6,443 bases of DNA from an uncultured Peptostreptococcaceae bacterium (GTDB lineage: Bacteria > Bacillota > Clostridia > Peptostreptococcales > Anaerovoracaceae): assembly GCA_905236895.1 (NCBI GenBank), contig CAJOQI010000124.1, positions 1 through 6,443 on the forward strand, given 5' to 3'. The notes beneath the pieces are model-generated. The model saw only the letters and a program-made list of their open reading frames with translations. It ran no database searches and was not told the DNA's origin. Below, in pieces: positions 1 to 5,961 of the stretch. Each line of letters opens with the position of its first letter. The stretch's first letter is position 1. Both the position numbers and the translations under genes were made by a program.

Positions 1-540
1 ATATGCCATGGAAAGGCTGCAGATAGTCGATATTCCCGCCGCAAGGCCGTCCAGTCCGTCAATCAAATTGATGGTATTGGTTATTCCGACTATCCAAATA
101 ACGGAAATAACAAAGCTGGCGATAATTCCTATTTGAACACGTCCCGTTCCCTCCAGATAGTTGGCAATAACAGTAATTCTAATACCGAGAGCGCACATCA
201 ATGTGGCAATACCGGTCTGTACTCCAAACTTAAGGAGGGCAGGCAAATTGTAGAGATCATCCAAGGCACCGAGAATATACATCAGTGCTCCGCCTAAAAG
301 GGCAACGCGGATTTTTGGCTCTCCCCATCCAAAGATGAGAATGGTGATAACAGTGGCAACAAAAATAGCCAAACCTCCAAATCGAGGTATGGGTCTCTCA
401 TGCATTCTTCTGTTATCCGTAGGTACGTCTACCGCACCGATCATGCGGGCTACCCACATGCTGACGGGAGTGGTAAAGAAAGAAATACCAAACGCCACCA
501 GAAAAACCGGCAATAGACTTAATAGAGTAATATCTTCCAT
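1..540 (-). CDS. wecA: WecA/TagO-like polyprenyl-phosphate sugar-1-phosphate transferase (partial, 3' end missing)
   Basis: This gene reads from an ATG at 540 and stays open to base 1, giving the first 180 residues of a family usually about 320-380 long. The family transfers a sugar-1-phosphate (typically GlcNAc-1-P) from a UDP-sugar to undecaprenyl phosphate at the inner face of the membrane, the first step of teichoic acid or other wall polysaccharide synthesis. Visible hallmarks are the cytoplasmic loop with H47 and PIPRFGG (50-56), the Asp pair D94-D95 in LGALDDLYNLP, and NLIDGLDGLAAG at 158-169, the signature of the MraY/WecA superfamily. Several hydrophobic segments fit membrane spans (about 4-24, 57-75, 80-93, 105-122, 137-157). 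The start lies 7 bp after the dCMP deaminase stop, with a modest AAGGG ribosome site, so it is probably the distal gene of the truA operon. MraY is less likely because of the PIPRFGG loop. The sugar specificity cannot be read from this part. Confidence 0.93.
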   Translation of the reverse strand, partial: MEDITLLSLLPVFLVAFGISFFTTPVSMWVARMIGAVDVPTDNRRMHERPIPRFGGLAIFVATVITILIFGWGEPKIRVALLGGALMYILGALDDLYNLPALLKFGVQTGIATLMCALGIRITVIANYLEGTGRVQIGIIASFVISVIWIVGITNTINLIDGLDGLAAGISTICSLSMAY

Positions 541-547
541 TTAGCCC

Positions 548-1033
548 TTACTTATTCTTCTCCTTCATCATGATTATCCTCTTTTCGGCCTCTTCAAGAA
601 GCTGAACGGCCATTTCATCAGGATAACCTTCTTTAACTACTATTCTCTCTATTCCTGCATTTATGATCATCTTTGCACAGATGGAGCAAGGCTGATGGGT
701 AACATAGATGGATGCACCCTCTATGCTATGTCCAAGAGTAGCCGCTTGAATAATGGCATTCTGCTCAGCGTGGAGAGCTCTACATAGTTCGTGTCTTTCT
801 CCGGAAGGCACTCCCATCTTTTCTCTCAGGCATCCTCCCAGATCTCCACAGTGGGCCAGTCCACGTGGTGCTCCGTTATATCCCGTTGCGATTATATGCT
901 TGTCCTGAACTATAACAGCACCTACGTTTCTTCTAAGACAGGTGGAGCGCCTGGCAGTAAGCTCCGCCATTTCCATGAAATACTCGTCCCAGCTGGGTCT
1001 CTTGTTTGCAACCTGATTCTTTTCTTCGCTCAT
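548..1033 (-). CDS. comEB: Deoxycytidylate (dCMP) deaminase, ComEB-type
   Basis: This is a 161-residue zinc-dependent dCMP/cytidine deaminase family protein, predicted to convert dCMP to dUMP in the cytoplasm and so feed thymidylate synthesis. The zinc and catalytic site is complete: HAEQNAI gives zinc ligand H88 and proton shuttle E90, and PCSIC gives ligands C116 and C119. GYNGAPRG (51-58) and the Cys/His-rich stretch from H61 to C84 are typical of dCMP deaminases rather than short cytidine deaminases, and may hold a second zinc site. The frame is open upstream to 1141, but that would overlap truA by 95 bp with unrelated residues. The ATG at 1033 has AGGTGG just upstream and sits 13 bp after the truA stop, so it is preferred. 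It lies between truA and the wecA-like gene and is probably co-transcribed with both. The symbol follows Firmicutes usage; a role in competence is not implied. Confidence 0.93.
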   Translation of the reverse strand: MSEEKNQVANKRPSWDEYFMEMAELTARRSTCLRRNVGAVIVQDKHIIATGYNGAPRGLAHCGDLGGCLREKMGVPSGERHELCRALHAEQNAIIQAATLGHSIEGASIYVTHQPCSICAKMIINAGIERIVVKEGYPDEMAVQLLEEAEKRIIMMKEKNK

Positions 1034-1046
1034 TTTCCACCTGCTC

Positions 1047-1832
1047 TTATCTTTTAATCTCTCTATCAAAATATATCTCCGCCAAATAGAGTCCATCCGG
1101 CGGCGCAGTATGTCCTGCCTTTGTTCGGTCAAGGGATTCAAGGGCTTCCCCTACGCTTTCGGGAGTCCTTCTTCCCTGGCCTACCTCAACTAAGGTTCCA
1201 ACAATTATCCTTACCATATTGTAGAGAAATCCGTCCCCCGTAACGGAGATAGTCAATTTCTCTCCTTGGCTCGCTATGAATATTTCTTTGATGGTCCTTA
1301 CGGTTGTCTCCCTGGGGGTGCCCCCCGCCGCCTGGAAGGCAGCAAAGTCATGGGTCCCCACTAAATAGTCCGTAGCCCGGGACATGAGATTCACATCTAT
1401 TGGTCCATCCACAAAATAGCATCTGTTTCTTTCGAAGGCAGAAGGCTCTCCCATGCTTATTCTGTACTCGTAGGTCTTCCCCGCACAATTAAACCTGGCG
1501 TGAAATTCCTCCTCCACTTCAACTGCGGAGAGAACCCGAATGGCTCCAACCTTGCTTCCGGCTCCGTTTCTTCCTCCGCTTAACATATTGTTAAGGGCAA
1601 GGGGAAGCCTTTCCACAGGGATTCCCAGATCAGCCTTAAAAGAGCAGCACTGACCCAAGGCGTGAACCCCCGCATCGGTCCTGCTGGTGCCGGAAACCTT
1701 AATATCAAGCCCCGTTACTTCCTTTAAGGCTTGCTGCAAGCTGCCCTGGACCGTGTCCAGATTCTCCTGCTCCTGCCATCCGTGAAAGGCGGAACCATCA
1801 TATTCCAAAGTTAGTATGACATTCTTCTCCAT
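1047..1832 (-). CDS. truA: tRNA pseudouridine synthase A
   Basis: TruA isomerises uridines at positions 38-40 of the tRNA anticodon arm to pseudouridine. The 261-residue length is normal for the family. The N-terminal [10 protein letters not shown] (11-20), the catalytic motif SRTDAGVHA with nucleophile D53, FHARF (110-114) followed by KTYEYRI with the conserved Y121, and [14 protein letters not shown] in the C-terminal half are all present. Between LNNML and IRV there is a glycine-rich stretch (about residues 85-97) where most relatives have a short LP-x-D-I turn, an apparent insertion of roughly eight residues. The ATG at 1832 fits because family members begin just before this LTLEYDG strand and an in-frame stop lies four codons upstream. 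No clear Shine-Dalgarno sequence precedes it. The upstream gene ends in a terminator, so truA probably starts a new transcript that continues into the dCMP deaminase gene. Confidence 0.97.
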   Translation of the reverse strand: MEKNVILTLEYDGSAFHGWQEQENLDTVQGSLQQALKEVTGLDIKVSGTSRTDAGVHALGQCCSFKADLGIPVERLPLALNNMLSGGRNGAGSKVGAIRVLSAVEVEEEFHARFNCAGKTYEYRISMGEPSAFERNRCYFVDGPIDVNLMSRATDYLVGTHDFAAFQAAGGTPRETTVRTIKEIFIASQGEKLTISVTGDGFLYNMVRIIVGTLVEVGQGRRTPESVGEALESLDRTKAGHTAPPDGLYLAEIYFDREIKR

Positions 1833-1838
1833 GCTGAC

Positions 1839-1847
1839 ATTTTACCA
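1839..1847 (-). promoter_or_regulatory. Candidate extended -10 promoter of truA
   Basis: Read on the minus strand, TGG-TAAAAT is an extended -10 element (TG-n-TAAAAT) lying between the upstream terminator and truA. Its last base is 6 nt from the truA ATG, so the expected start of transcription falls on or next to the A of the start codon. No good -35 hexamer is visible at 16-18 bp, which extended -10 promoters can tolerate. A second, weaker -10-like hexamer, GATAAT at 1857-1862, also lacks a -35 partner and would give an approximately 18-nt leader. The assignment is by inspection only. Confidence 0.45.
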
Positions 1848-1871
1848 CGAGGGCTCATTATCCGCCACCAT

Positions 1872-1912
1872 AAAAACAAAGAAGGAAGAAGTGGTCTTCA
1901 CCATCTTCTTCC
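1872..1912 (-). terminator. Rho-independent terminator after the prepilin peptidase gene
   Basis: On the minus strand the arms GGAAGAAG (1912-1905) and CTTCTTCC (1891-1884) form an 8-bp stem. After a single bulged A the stem continues with UGGU/ACCA and a GAAG loop. It is followed by the T-rich run TTCTTTGTTTTT (1883-1872). The hairpin begins 4 bp after the prepilin peptidase stop codon, so it closes the cysK-peptidase transcript and separates it from truA. Confidence 0.85.
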
Positions 1913-1916
1913 CTCT

Positions 1917-2633
1917 CTACCATACTATTCTTTCGGCCAAATTCCAGAAAAAGACCAGATATGCGGTAGATGCAATGGCTATATACGGTACCATTGGCAC
2001 CATATCCGTCCTTTTTATCTTCTTCCTCGCCAGAAGATAGACCAGATGACCGGCGCTTAGCAAGGTTGTGGCTATAAATATCAGCACCACCCCCGAAGGT
2101 CCTGCTATAAACCCCAGGGCGGTAAAGAGCTTAATATCTCCTCCTCCAAGGGTATCCCTCTTATAGGCCATCTTGCCAATAAGAGCGAATATCAGCATGA
2201 CTCCCAAGCCTATTCCCATGCCCAGGAGACATTCTTTAATACCGCTATGATAGGGTAAAAACCCCAGGCCGCAAACCATCAGAAGAGCTATAAGCTGGTC
2301 AGGCAAAATCCTATACTTCAAATCTGATATGGCAAGCTCCATCAGGAACCATATGGCCAGGGTGGCAGCCAGGGCAAATTGCCAGTCGTCGATTACCAGC
2401 TTAATATTCAGCACCACAAAAACCATGGTAAGCACATATTTCCACGGGTGGCTCTTCACCCTCTGGGTATAGGGATCCGCCAGCTCCGGATCCGGTTTTT
2501 CGTCGTAATTGGTAAGCCACTCAGCCGGCAGCTTATTGAAAACATAGACTGCGCCGTTTCCTTCCAGAACACCTATCAATATGGCCACAAGGCATTTTAT
2601 TCCTATTATTCCCGCAACGGTTAAATTGGTCAT
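1917..2633 (-). CDS. A24-family prepilin (leader) peptidase, lacking the cysteine-rich methylase domain
   Basis: This is a 238-residue, strongly hydrophobic integral membrane protein of the type 4 prepilin peptidase family (aspartic, A24), which cleaves leader peptides of pilin-like proteins on the cytoplasmic side of the membrane. The catalytic pair is visible: D104 in SDLKYRILPD and D166 in GGGDIK, with the usual C-terminal Pro-rich MVPMVPY motif. The N-terminal segment GNGAVYVFNKLP (25-36) resembles the GSFLNVxxYRLP start of bifunctional PilD-type enzymes. The Cys pairs of the N-methylation domain are absent and an Asp/Glu-rich loop (44-53) stands instead, so this is probably a peptidase only. 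The ATG at 2633 lies 20 bp after the cysK stop with TTAGGG/ATAGGG as ribosome site. No pilin, ATPase or secretion gene is in the window, so its substrate is unknown. Confidence 0.88.
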   Translation of the reverse strand: MTNLTVAGIIGIKCLVAILIGVLEGNGAVYVFNKLPAEWLTNYDEKPDPELADPYTQRVKSHPWKYVLTMVFVVLNIKLVIDDWQFALAATLAIWFLMELAISDLKYRILPDQLIALLMVCGLGFLPYHSGIKECLLGMGIGLGVMLIFALIGKMAYKRDTLGGGDIKLFTALGFIAGPSGVVLIFIATTLLSAGHLVYLLARKKIKRTDMVPMVPYIAIASTAYLVFFWNLAERIVW

Positions 2634-2653
2634 CCCTAAGCCCTATCCATTAT

Positions 2654-3586
2654 CTATTCCTGGAAAAGAGGTGTGGAGAAATACCTATCCCCTCCGTCGG
2701 GAAGAAGAACAACTATGGTCTTCCCCTGGTTTTCTTCCCTCTTGGCGACTTCCATTGCAGCCCAAAGAGCAGCTCCGGAAGAAATACCTACCAAAAGCCC
2801 CTCTGCCTTCCCCAGCTTCTTGGCCGCATCAAAGCAAACCTCATTATCCACGGTTATAATCTCATCTATTATGTCTCTGTTAAGAACCGACGGAATGAAT
2901 CCCGCGCCAATTCCCTGAATCTTATGAGGTCCCGGATTTCCGCCGGAAAGGACAGGCGAGGAAGCCGGCTCCACAGCAATTATCTTTATTTCGGGTTTTT
3001 TGGACTTCAGAAACTCTCCCGTTCCCGTAAGGGTTCCGCCGGTTCCAACTCCCGCAACAAAGATATCCACCTTGCCTTCGCTGTCCCTCCAGATTTCAGG
3101 TCCCGTGGTTTTATAGTGGCAAGCCGGGTTTGCGGGATTGTCAAACTGGCCGGGAATAAAGCTTCCCGGAATATCATCCGACAATTCCCGGGCCTTGGCG
3201 ATGGCCCCTGACATTCCCTTTGATTCCTCCGTCAGAACTATTTCCGCGCCGTAGGCTTTAAGAATATTTCTTCTCTCCACGCTCATGGTTTCCGGCATGG
3301 TGAGTATTATCCTATAGCCTCTGGCTGCGGCGATTGCAGCAAGACCTATTCCTGTATTTCCCGAGGTTGGTTCGATAATGGTGCTACCTTTCTTTAGGAG
3401 GCCTCTCTCCTCTGCGTCATCTATCATGGCCTTTGCTATTCTATCCTTAACGCTTCCCGACGGATTAAGACATTCCGGCTTTAGAAGAAGCCTGGCCTTA
3501 AGGCCCTCCTCTTCAGCGAGGCGGTTAGCTTCCACCAATGGTGTTCCACCGATTAATTTATCAAAGCTATCAAACACTCTATTCAT
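2654..3586 (-). CDS. cysK: Cysteine synthase A (O-acetylserine sulfhydrylase)
   Basis: This 310-residue fold-type II PLP enzyme makes cysteine from O-acetylserine and sulfide in the cytoplasm. Length and motifs match CysK/CysM: IGGTPLV near the N-terminus, the Schiff-base lysine K47 in NPSGSVKDR, the substrate loop TSGNTG (74-79), the PLP-phosphate loop GVGTGGT (179-185), GISSGAA (266-272) that contacts the pyridine ring, and a C-terminal [10 protein letters not shown]. Cystathionine beta-synthase is less likely because no CBS domains or heme-binding extension are present. The ATG at 3586 is preceded by AAAGGAGT with a 4-base gap, a strong ribosome site. A good -10 lies just upstream, and the gene is followed after 20 bp by the prepilin peptidase. 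The CysK versus CysM distinction is by overall resemblance and not certain. Confidence 0.96.
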   Translation of the reverse strand: MNRVFDSFDKLIGGTPLVEANRLAEEEGLKARLLLKPECLNPSGSVKDRIAKAMIDDAEERGLLKKGSTIIEPTSGNTGIGLAAIAAARGYRIILTMPETMSVERRNILKAYGAEIVLTEESKGMSGAIAKARELSDDIPGSFIPGQFDNPANPACHYKTTGPEIWRDSEGKVDIFVAGVGTGGTLTGTGEFLKSKKPEIKIIAVEPASSPVLSGGNPGPHKIQGIGAGFIPSVLNRDIIDEIITVDNEVCFDAAKKLGKAEGLLVGISSGAALWAAMEVAKREENQGKTIVVLLPDGGDRYFSTPLFQE

Positions 3587-3611
3587 GAATACTCCTTTAA
3601 TATTTTCGTCT

Positions 3612-3640
3612 ATTATACCCTAAATACTTTGCAATGAATA
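3612..3640 (-). promoter_or_regulatory. Candidate sigma-A promoter of cysK
   Basis: On the minus strand a perfect TATAAT (-10, 3617-3612) follows a 17-bp spacer from a weak -35, TATTCA (3640-3635). Transcription would begin near 3605, giving a leader of only about 19 nt that already holds the AAAGGAGT ribosome site. There is no room for a T-box or riboswitch downstream of this start, so any cysteine control would act at the promoter. Confidence 0.6.
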
Positions 3641-3665
3641 CATAGGCACTATATGGGAAAATGCC

Positions 3666-3701
3666 AAAGGAAAACGCCAAGAGGTTTATTCCCTTGGCGT
3701 T
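3666..3701 (-). terminator. Rho-independent terminator after the VWA gene
   Basis: On the minus strand AACGCCAAG (3701-3693) and CTTGGCGTT (3681-3673) form a perfect 9-bp stem with an 11-base interval that can close two more G-C pairs. TTTTCCTTT (3674-3666) follows. It lies 40 bp after the VWA stop codon. A smaller inverted repeat, GCTTA/TAAGC with a 10-base loop (3735-3716), sits between the stop and the terminator. The plus-strand side of the hairpin is not T-rich, so termination is expected for the minus-strand transcript only. Confidence 0.85.
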
Positions 3702-3741
3702 CCTATAATCACATCGCTTATCAATTTGGTTAAGCCCGTCT

Positions 3742-5232
3742 CTATCTTTGCTCCTGAATCAGGTCCACGATTATATCGTGAAGAAGCTCTACATCATAGT
3801 CGCCGATAATCGGTTCCAGATGAGATTCACCAACTCCCGAATGATCTGTCAGGAAGACATAGGTTCCGTTGGTGCATATTGCAAGGGCTCTTCCGAAGAG
3901 CTCAGTCTCCCTTTCCGCATTGGAGGCAACCACGGGAACCAGGGTTATTCCCCTTGCGGCAGCAACCCTAACCGCCTCCTTAATGGTCTCTTCTTCTCCG
4001 TAGTGAGGCGGGGCATCGAAGATTAAGAAGGCGATCTTCTTGCAATCCTCTCTCCACTCTTCGTTTATGGCCAGGGTCTCATAAAGGGCTTCCGCCACCG
4101 CCTCCGGAGTATCTCCTCCCCCCTGGGCGTATTCGTCATTAAGAAGTTCCACCACTTCATTTACATCACCCGTAAAGGAATTGTTCTTGGTCACATACTT
4201 ATCTCCGTAGTCCCTATAGAAGTTTACGGAATATGTTACACCATCGCTTCCAACAGACTCAGCTATAGAAGCAAAGTCCTTCTGGAGATATGCCAGTTCG
4301 TCACCCATGGATCCGGTGGTGTCGATGATAAACATCACCTGAAGGTCTTCTTGATATATTCCCTCCGGAGTAGTTATTATTTCTATTTCCTCCGTTGGCT
4401 TTGCTGTGGGAATGCCCTGGGGGTCCTCGGAATCGTAAACCGCAACCTCTTCATCTCCCTTGATAAGAGAGTATTCTACGCCGTTTACCATCACATAGGA
4501 TGATTCATAACCCTCCGGAACGAAGAGATACGCCCTTCCATCCTTATCTGTTCTGGCAGTCCAGATCAGCTCTCCTCCCGTGCTGTAAAGCTCCACTGCT
4601 TCGTTTCTAAGTCCATTGCCCTCTTCATCGCGAACATCAACCTGCACCCTATTTCTGGGATCGATTCCGTAGGATGGGAAGTAGATGCTTCCGGAATTAA
4701 CCAGATTGGTGAAGAAAGGCCAGTTGTCGTTATCCTTCCATCTTCCCGCAGTTAGAACAAAGGCTTCGCCCTGGGGAATATGCGGTTCATCAATATCTAT
4801 CACTTCTGCGGGAGTCTCCGTAGTAGTTTCCGTATCAGCCTCCGCAGCATCTCCTTCAAAGGCTTCTTCGTATTCCGCCTCATATTCCGCTTCTTCAGCC
4901 GCCGGCTCTTTAGCTGCCGCCGGCGTAGATTCGGATGTCTTCTCCTCTTCCATCACTTCCTCGTAGAGGACGTCATTCTTGGCAAAATCAAATAGTCCGG
5001 TCTTGCTGCCTATTCCCACTACCAGAAGGAGACTTGCTGCTATAGCGCCAACGCTATACCAAAGCTTTTTCCGGTTTTTCCCCGGAGACGTCTTTCCTTT
5101 TTCTTCTGCTCCTGCCTCATTTACGATCAACGTAAGTTCCGAGTCAGTTTTTGCTTCCTTTATATACTCTTCATCGGCCAAGCCGATGGCATCTATGATT
5201 CTCTCGGCTTTTGCTCTTCTATCTTCACTCAT
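3742..5232 (-). CDS. Membrane-anchored VWA-domain protein, putative partner/anti-sigma of the ECF sigma factor
   Basis: This 496-residue protein has a clear modular layout. Residues 1-56 are cytoplasmic; AERIIDAIGLADEEYIKEA resembles the heads of clostridial anti-sigma proteins. A basic patch (51-56) precedes one membrane span (about 58-75), which by the positive-inside rule places the rest outside the cell. Residues 88-150 form an acidic Glu/Ala/Thr-rich linker. Residues 195-255 look like a beta-sandwich of the carboxypeptidase-regulatory type (VQVDVRDEEGNGL, then TDKDGRAYLFVPEGY). Residues 295-490 are a von Willebrand A domain with a complete metal-binding site: D304, T306 and S308 in DTTGS, T375 in GGGDT, and D406 in FDAPPH. 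The ATG overlaps the sigma factor stop (ATGA), implying translational coupling; GAGGG lies 9 nt upstream. A terminator follows. That it restrains the sigma factor is inferred from position and topology; the ligand is unknown. Confidence 0.85.
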   Translation of the reverse strand: MSEDRRAKAERIIDAIGLADEEYIKEAKTDSELTLIVNEAGAEEKGKTSPGKNRKKLWYSVGAIAASLLLVVGIGSKTGLFDFAKNDVLYEEVMEEEKTSESTPAAAKEPAAEEAEYEAEYEEAFEGDAAEADTETTTETPAEVIDIDEPHIPQGEAFVLTAGRWKDNDNWPFFTNLVNSGSIYFPSYGIDPRNRVQVDVRDEEGNGLRNEAVELYSTGGELIWTARTDKDGRAYLFVPEGYESSYVMVNGVEYSLIKGDEEVAVYDSEDPQGIPTAKPTEEIEIITTPEGIYQEDLQVMFIIDTTGSMGDELAYLQKDFASIAESVGSDGVTYSVNFYRDYGDKYVTKNNSFTGDVNEVVELLNDEYAQGGGDTPEAVAEALYETLAINEEWREDCKKIAFLIFDAPPHYGEEETIKEAVRVAAARGITLVPVVASNAERETELFGRALAICTNGTYVFLTDHSGVGESHLEPIIGDYDVELLHDIIVDLIQEQR

Positions 5233-5789
5233 ATTTCAATACCCTCGCTTTTAAGATGCTCTTTAAGTCTGTCTCTTGTCCTCTTAAGCATCATCTTCAC
5301 TTTGCTGCTCCCAAAACCAAACCGGCCGGCGATCTCTTCTATGGAATCGAAATACCAATATCTGCAGAGAAAAACCTTTCTTTCATCCGGAGCGAGGCCG
5401 CCCAGGAATCCGTTGATGGCTTCTCCCAATGCCTCCTCTTCAAGATGGCTCTCCGCATTGGAAGGCGCAGCCACCATCTCCAGGATCTCATCCAAGGCAA
5501 GGTCGTATTCCCCGCCTCCACGCTTTGCTGCGGAATAGGCTCTAACTATTTTCAAGGCCAGGTTTCTTGTAATCCTTCCTAAAAAGGTTCTCAACACATT
5601 GGGTCTGGCCGGCGGCATGGCATTCCAAGCGCCGAGGTAGGTGTCGCTGACACACTCTCGGGAATCCTCACTGTTGGAAAGGATATGGTAAGCAATGGAA
5701 TAGCAATAGCCATCATACTTCTTTTGAGTTTCTTCTATTGCACTTTCGTCCCGTTGCCAGTACAGGTCTATAATCTTATTATCTTCCAC
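5229..5789 (-). CDS. ECF-family RNA polymerase sigma factor (sigma-70 family)
   Basis: At 186 residues this is a typical two-domain extracytoplasmic-function sigma factor, which directs RNA polymerase to a small regulon. Region 2 covers roughly residues 7-85, with DSRECVSDTYLGAWNAMPPARP at 42-63 (shown in parts: DSRECVSDTYL, GAWNAMPPARP) matching the core-binding and -10 recognition helices. Region 4 covers about 120-180, with the helix-turn-helix SIEEIAGRFGFGSSKVKMML at 149-168 that reads the -35. There is no C-terminal SnoaL or other extension. Translation starts at a GTG (5789), chosen because GAGGAGG stands 5 bases upstream and no other start is nearby. The stop overlaps the ATG of the VWA gene by 4 bases, which makes that protein the natural candidate for its regulator. 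It is transcribed away from the YwaF-like gene. Its target promoter sequence is not known. Confidence 0.93.
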   Translation of the reverse strand: MEDNKIIDLYWQRDESAIEETQKKYDGYCYSIAYHILSNSEDSRECVSDTYLGAWNAMPPARPNVLRTFLGRITRNLALKIVRAYSAAKRGGGEYDLALDEILEMVAAPSNAESHLEEEALGEAINGFLGGLAPDERKVFLCRYWYFDSIEEIAGRFGFGSSKVKMMLKRTRDRLKEHLKSEGIEI

Positions 5790-5794
5790 CTTTT

Positions 5795-5801
5795 CCTCCT
5801 C
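5795..5801 (-). promoter_or_regulatory. Strong ribosome binding site fixing a GTG start
   Basis: GAGGAGG on the minus strand, followed by AAAAG and then GTG at 5789, is a near-perfect Shine-Dalgarno sequence with 5-base spacing. It decides the start codon of the sigma factor gene. Confidence 0.9.
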
Positions 5802-5831
5802 GGCGCTACACTAACAGGGCCCTTCACCTAT

Positions 5832-5859
5832 ATACTACCAAAAAAACATGGCCGGTCAC
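5832..5859 (-). promoter_or_regulatory. Candidate promoter of the sigma factor-VWA operon
   Basis: On the minus strand GTGACC (5859-5854) and TAGTAT (5837-5832) are separated by 16 bp. Each matches the housekeeping consensus at four of six positions. The predicted transcript start near 5825 would leave about 35 nt before the GTG. An ECF-type promoter would be expected if the sigma factor is autoregulated, but I could not find a convincing one, so this call is tentative. Confidence 0.35.
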
Positions 5860-5862
5860 CGG
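5852..5862. promoter_or_regulatory. 11-bp palindrome, possible operator
   Basis: CCGGTCACCGG is a perfect inverted repeat of 5-bp arms around one central base, standing out as G+C-rich in an A+T-rich intergenic region. It covers the putative -35 of the sigma operon and lies 18 bp upstream of the putative -35 of the divergent YwaF-like gene. It could be a regulator binding site, but it is short and could occur by chance. Confidence 0.35.
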
Positions 5863-5880
5863 ATTTTGAAAAAAACTTCA

Positions 5881-5908
5881 TTGGTCAAATGTTATTCTTT
5901 GGTATAGT
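5881..5908 (+). promoter_or_regulatory. Candidate extended -10 promoter of the YwaF-like gene
   Basis: TGG-TATAGT (-10 at 5903-5908 with an upstream TG) follows a weak -35, TTGGTC (5881-5886), after 16 bp. An A7 tract at 5869-5875 just upstream of the -35 is placed like an UP element. A start near 5915 would give a leader of about 47 nt. Confidence 0.5.
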
Positions 5909-5921
5909 ATGTATTTATAGA

Positions 5922-5943
5922 CATTATTTGAGGCATTATTTGA
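5922..5943 (+). repeat. 10-bp direct repeat in the leader of the YwaF-like gene
   Basis: CATTATTTGA occurs twice (5922-5931 and 5934-5943), separated by GG, a 12-bp period. The pair lies between the putative -10 and the GGAG ribosome site of the downstream gene. No function is known; it could be a binding site for a dimeric regulator or a replication-slippage duplication. Confidence 0.7.
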
Positions 5944-5961
5944 TTTGACTTTGGAGACAGC

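Noticed and set aside
335..544. Plus-strand 69-codon frame
   Set aside because: It lies antisense to the wecA-like gene, which has clear family motifs on the minus strand.
1034..1141. 36-codon N-terminal extension of the dCMP deaminase frame
   Set aside because: It overlaps the 3' end of truA by 95 bp and lacks family similarity. The internal ATG at 1033 has AGGTGG upstream and gives the normal protein length.
3587..3741. Possible T-box or riboswitch upstream of cysK
   Set aside because: The region holds the terminator of the VWA gene and a promoter whose leader is only about 19 nt, leaving no space for a leader RNA.
4685..5254. Overlapping plus-strand frames rich in Ser/Ala or Phe/Arg
   Set aside because: They are antisense shadows of the acidic low-complexity linker and N-terminus of the VWA gene.
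5828..5881. Minus-strand 17-codon frame upstream of the sigma factor (possible leader peptide)
   Set aside because: It has no Shine-Dalgarno sequence and would begin upstream of the putative promoter -10.
5862..5881. TGAAG followed by T7 on the minus strand, resembling an ECF -35 element for autoregulation
   Set aside because: No CGTA- or CGTC-like -10 is found at 15-17 bp, so an ECF promoter cannot be supported by eye.
5685..5948. Plus-strand 87-codon hydrophobic open frame
   Set aside because: It is mostly antisense to the sigma factor gene and crosses the divergent promoter region. Its hydrophobicity is explained by T-rich complement sequence, and no ribosome site was seen.
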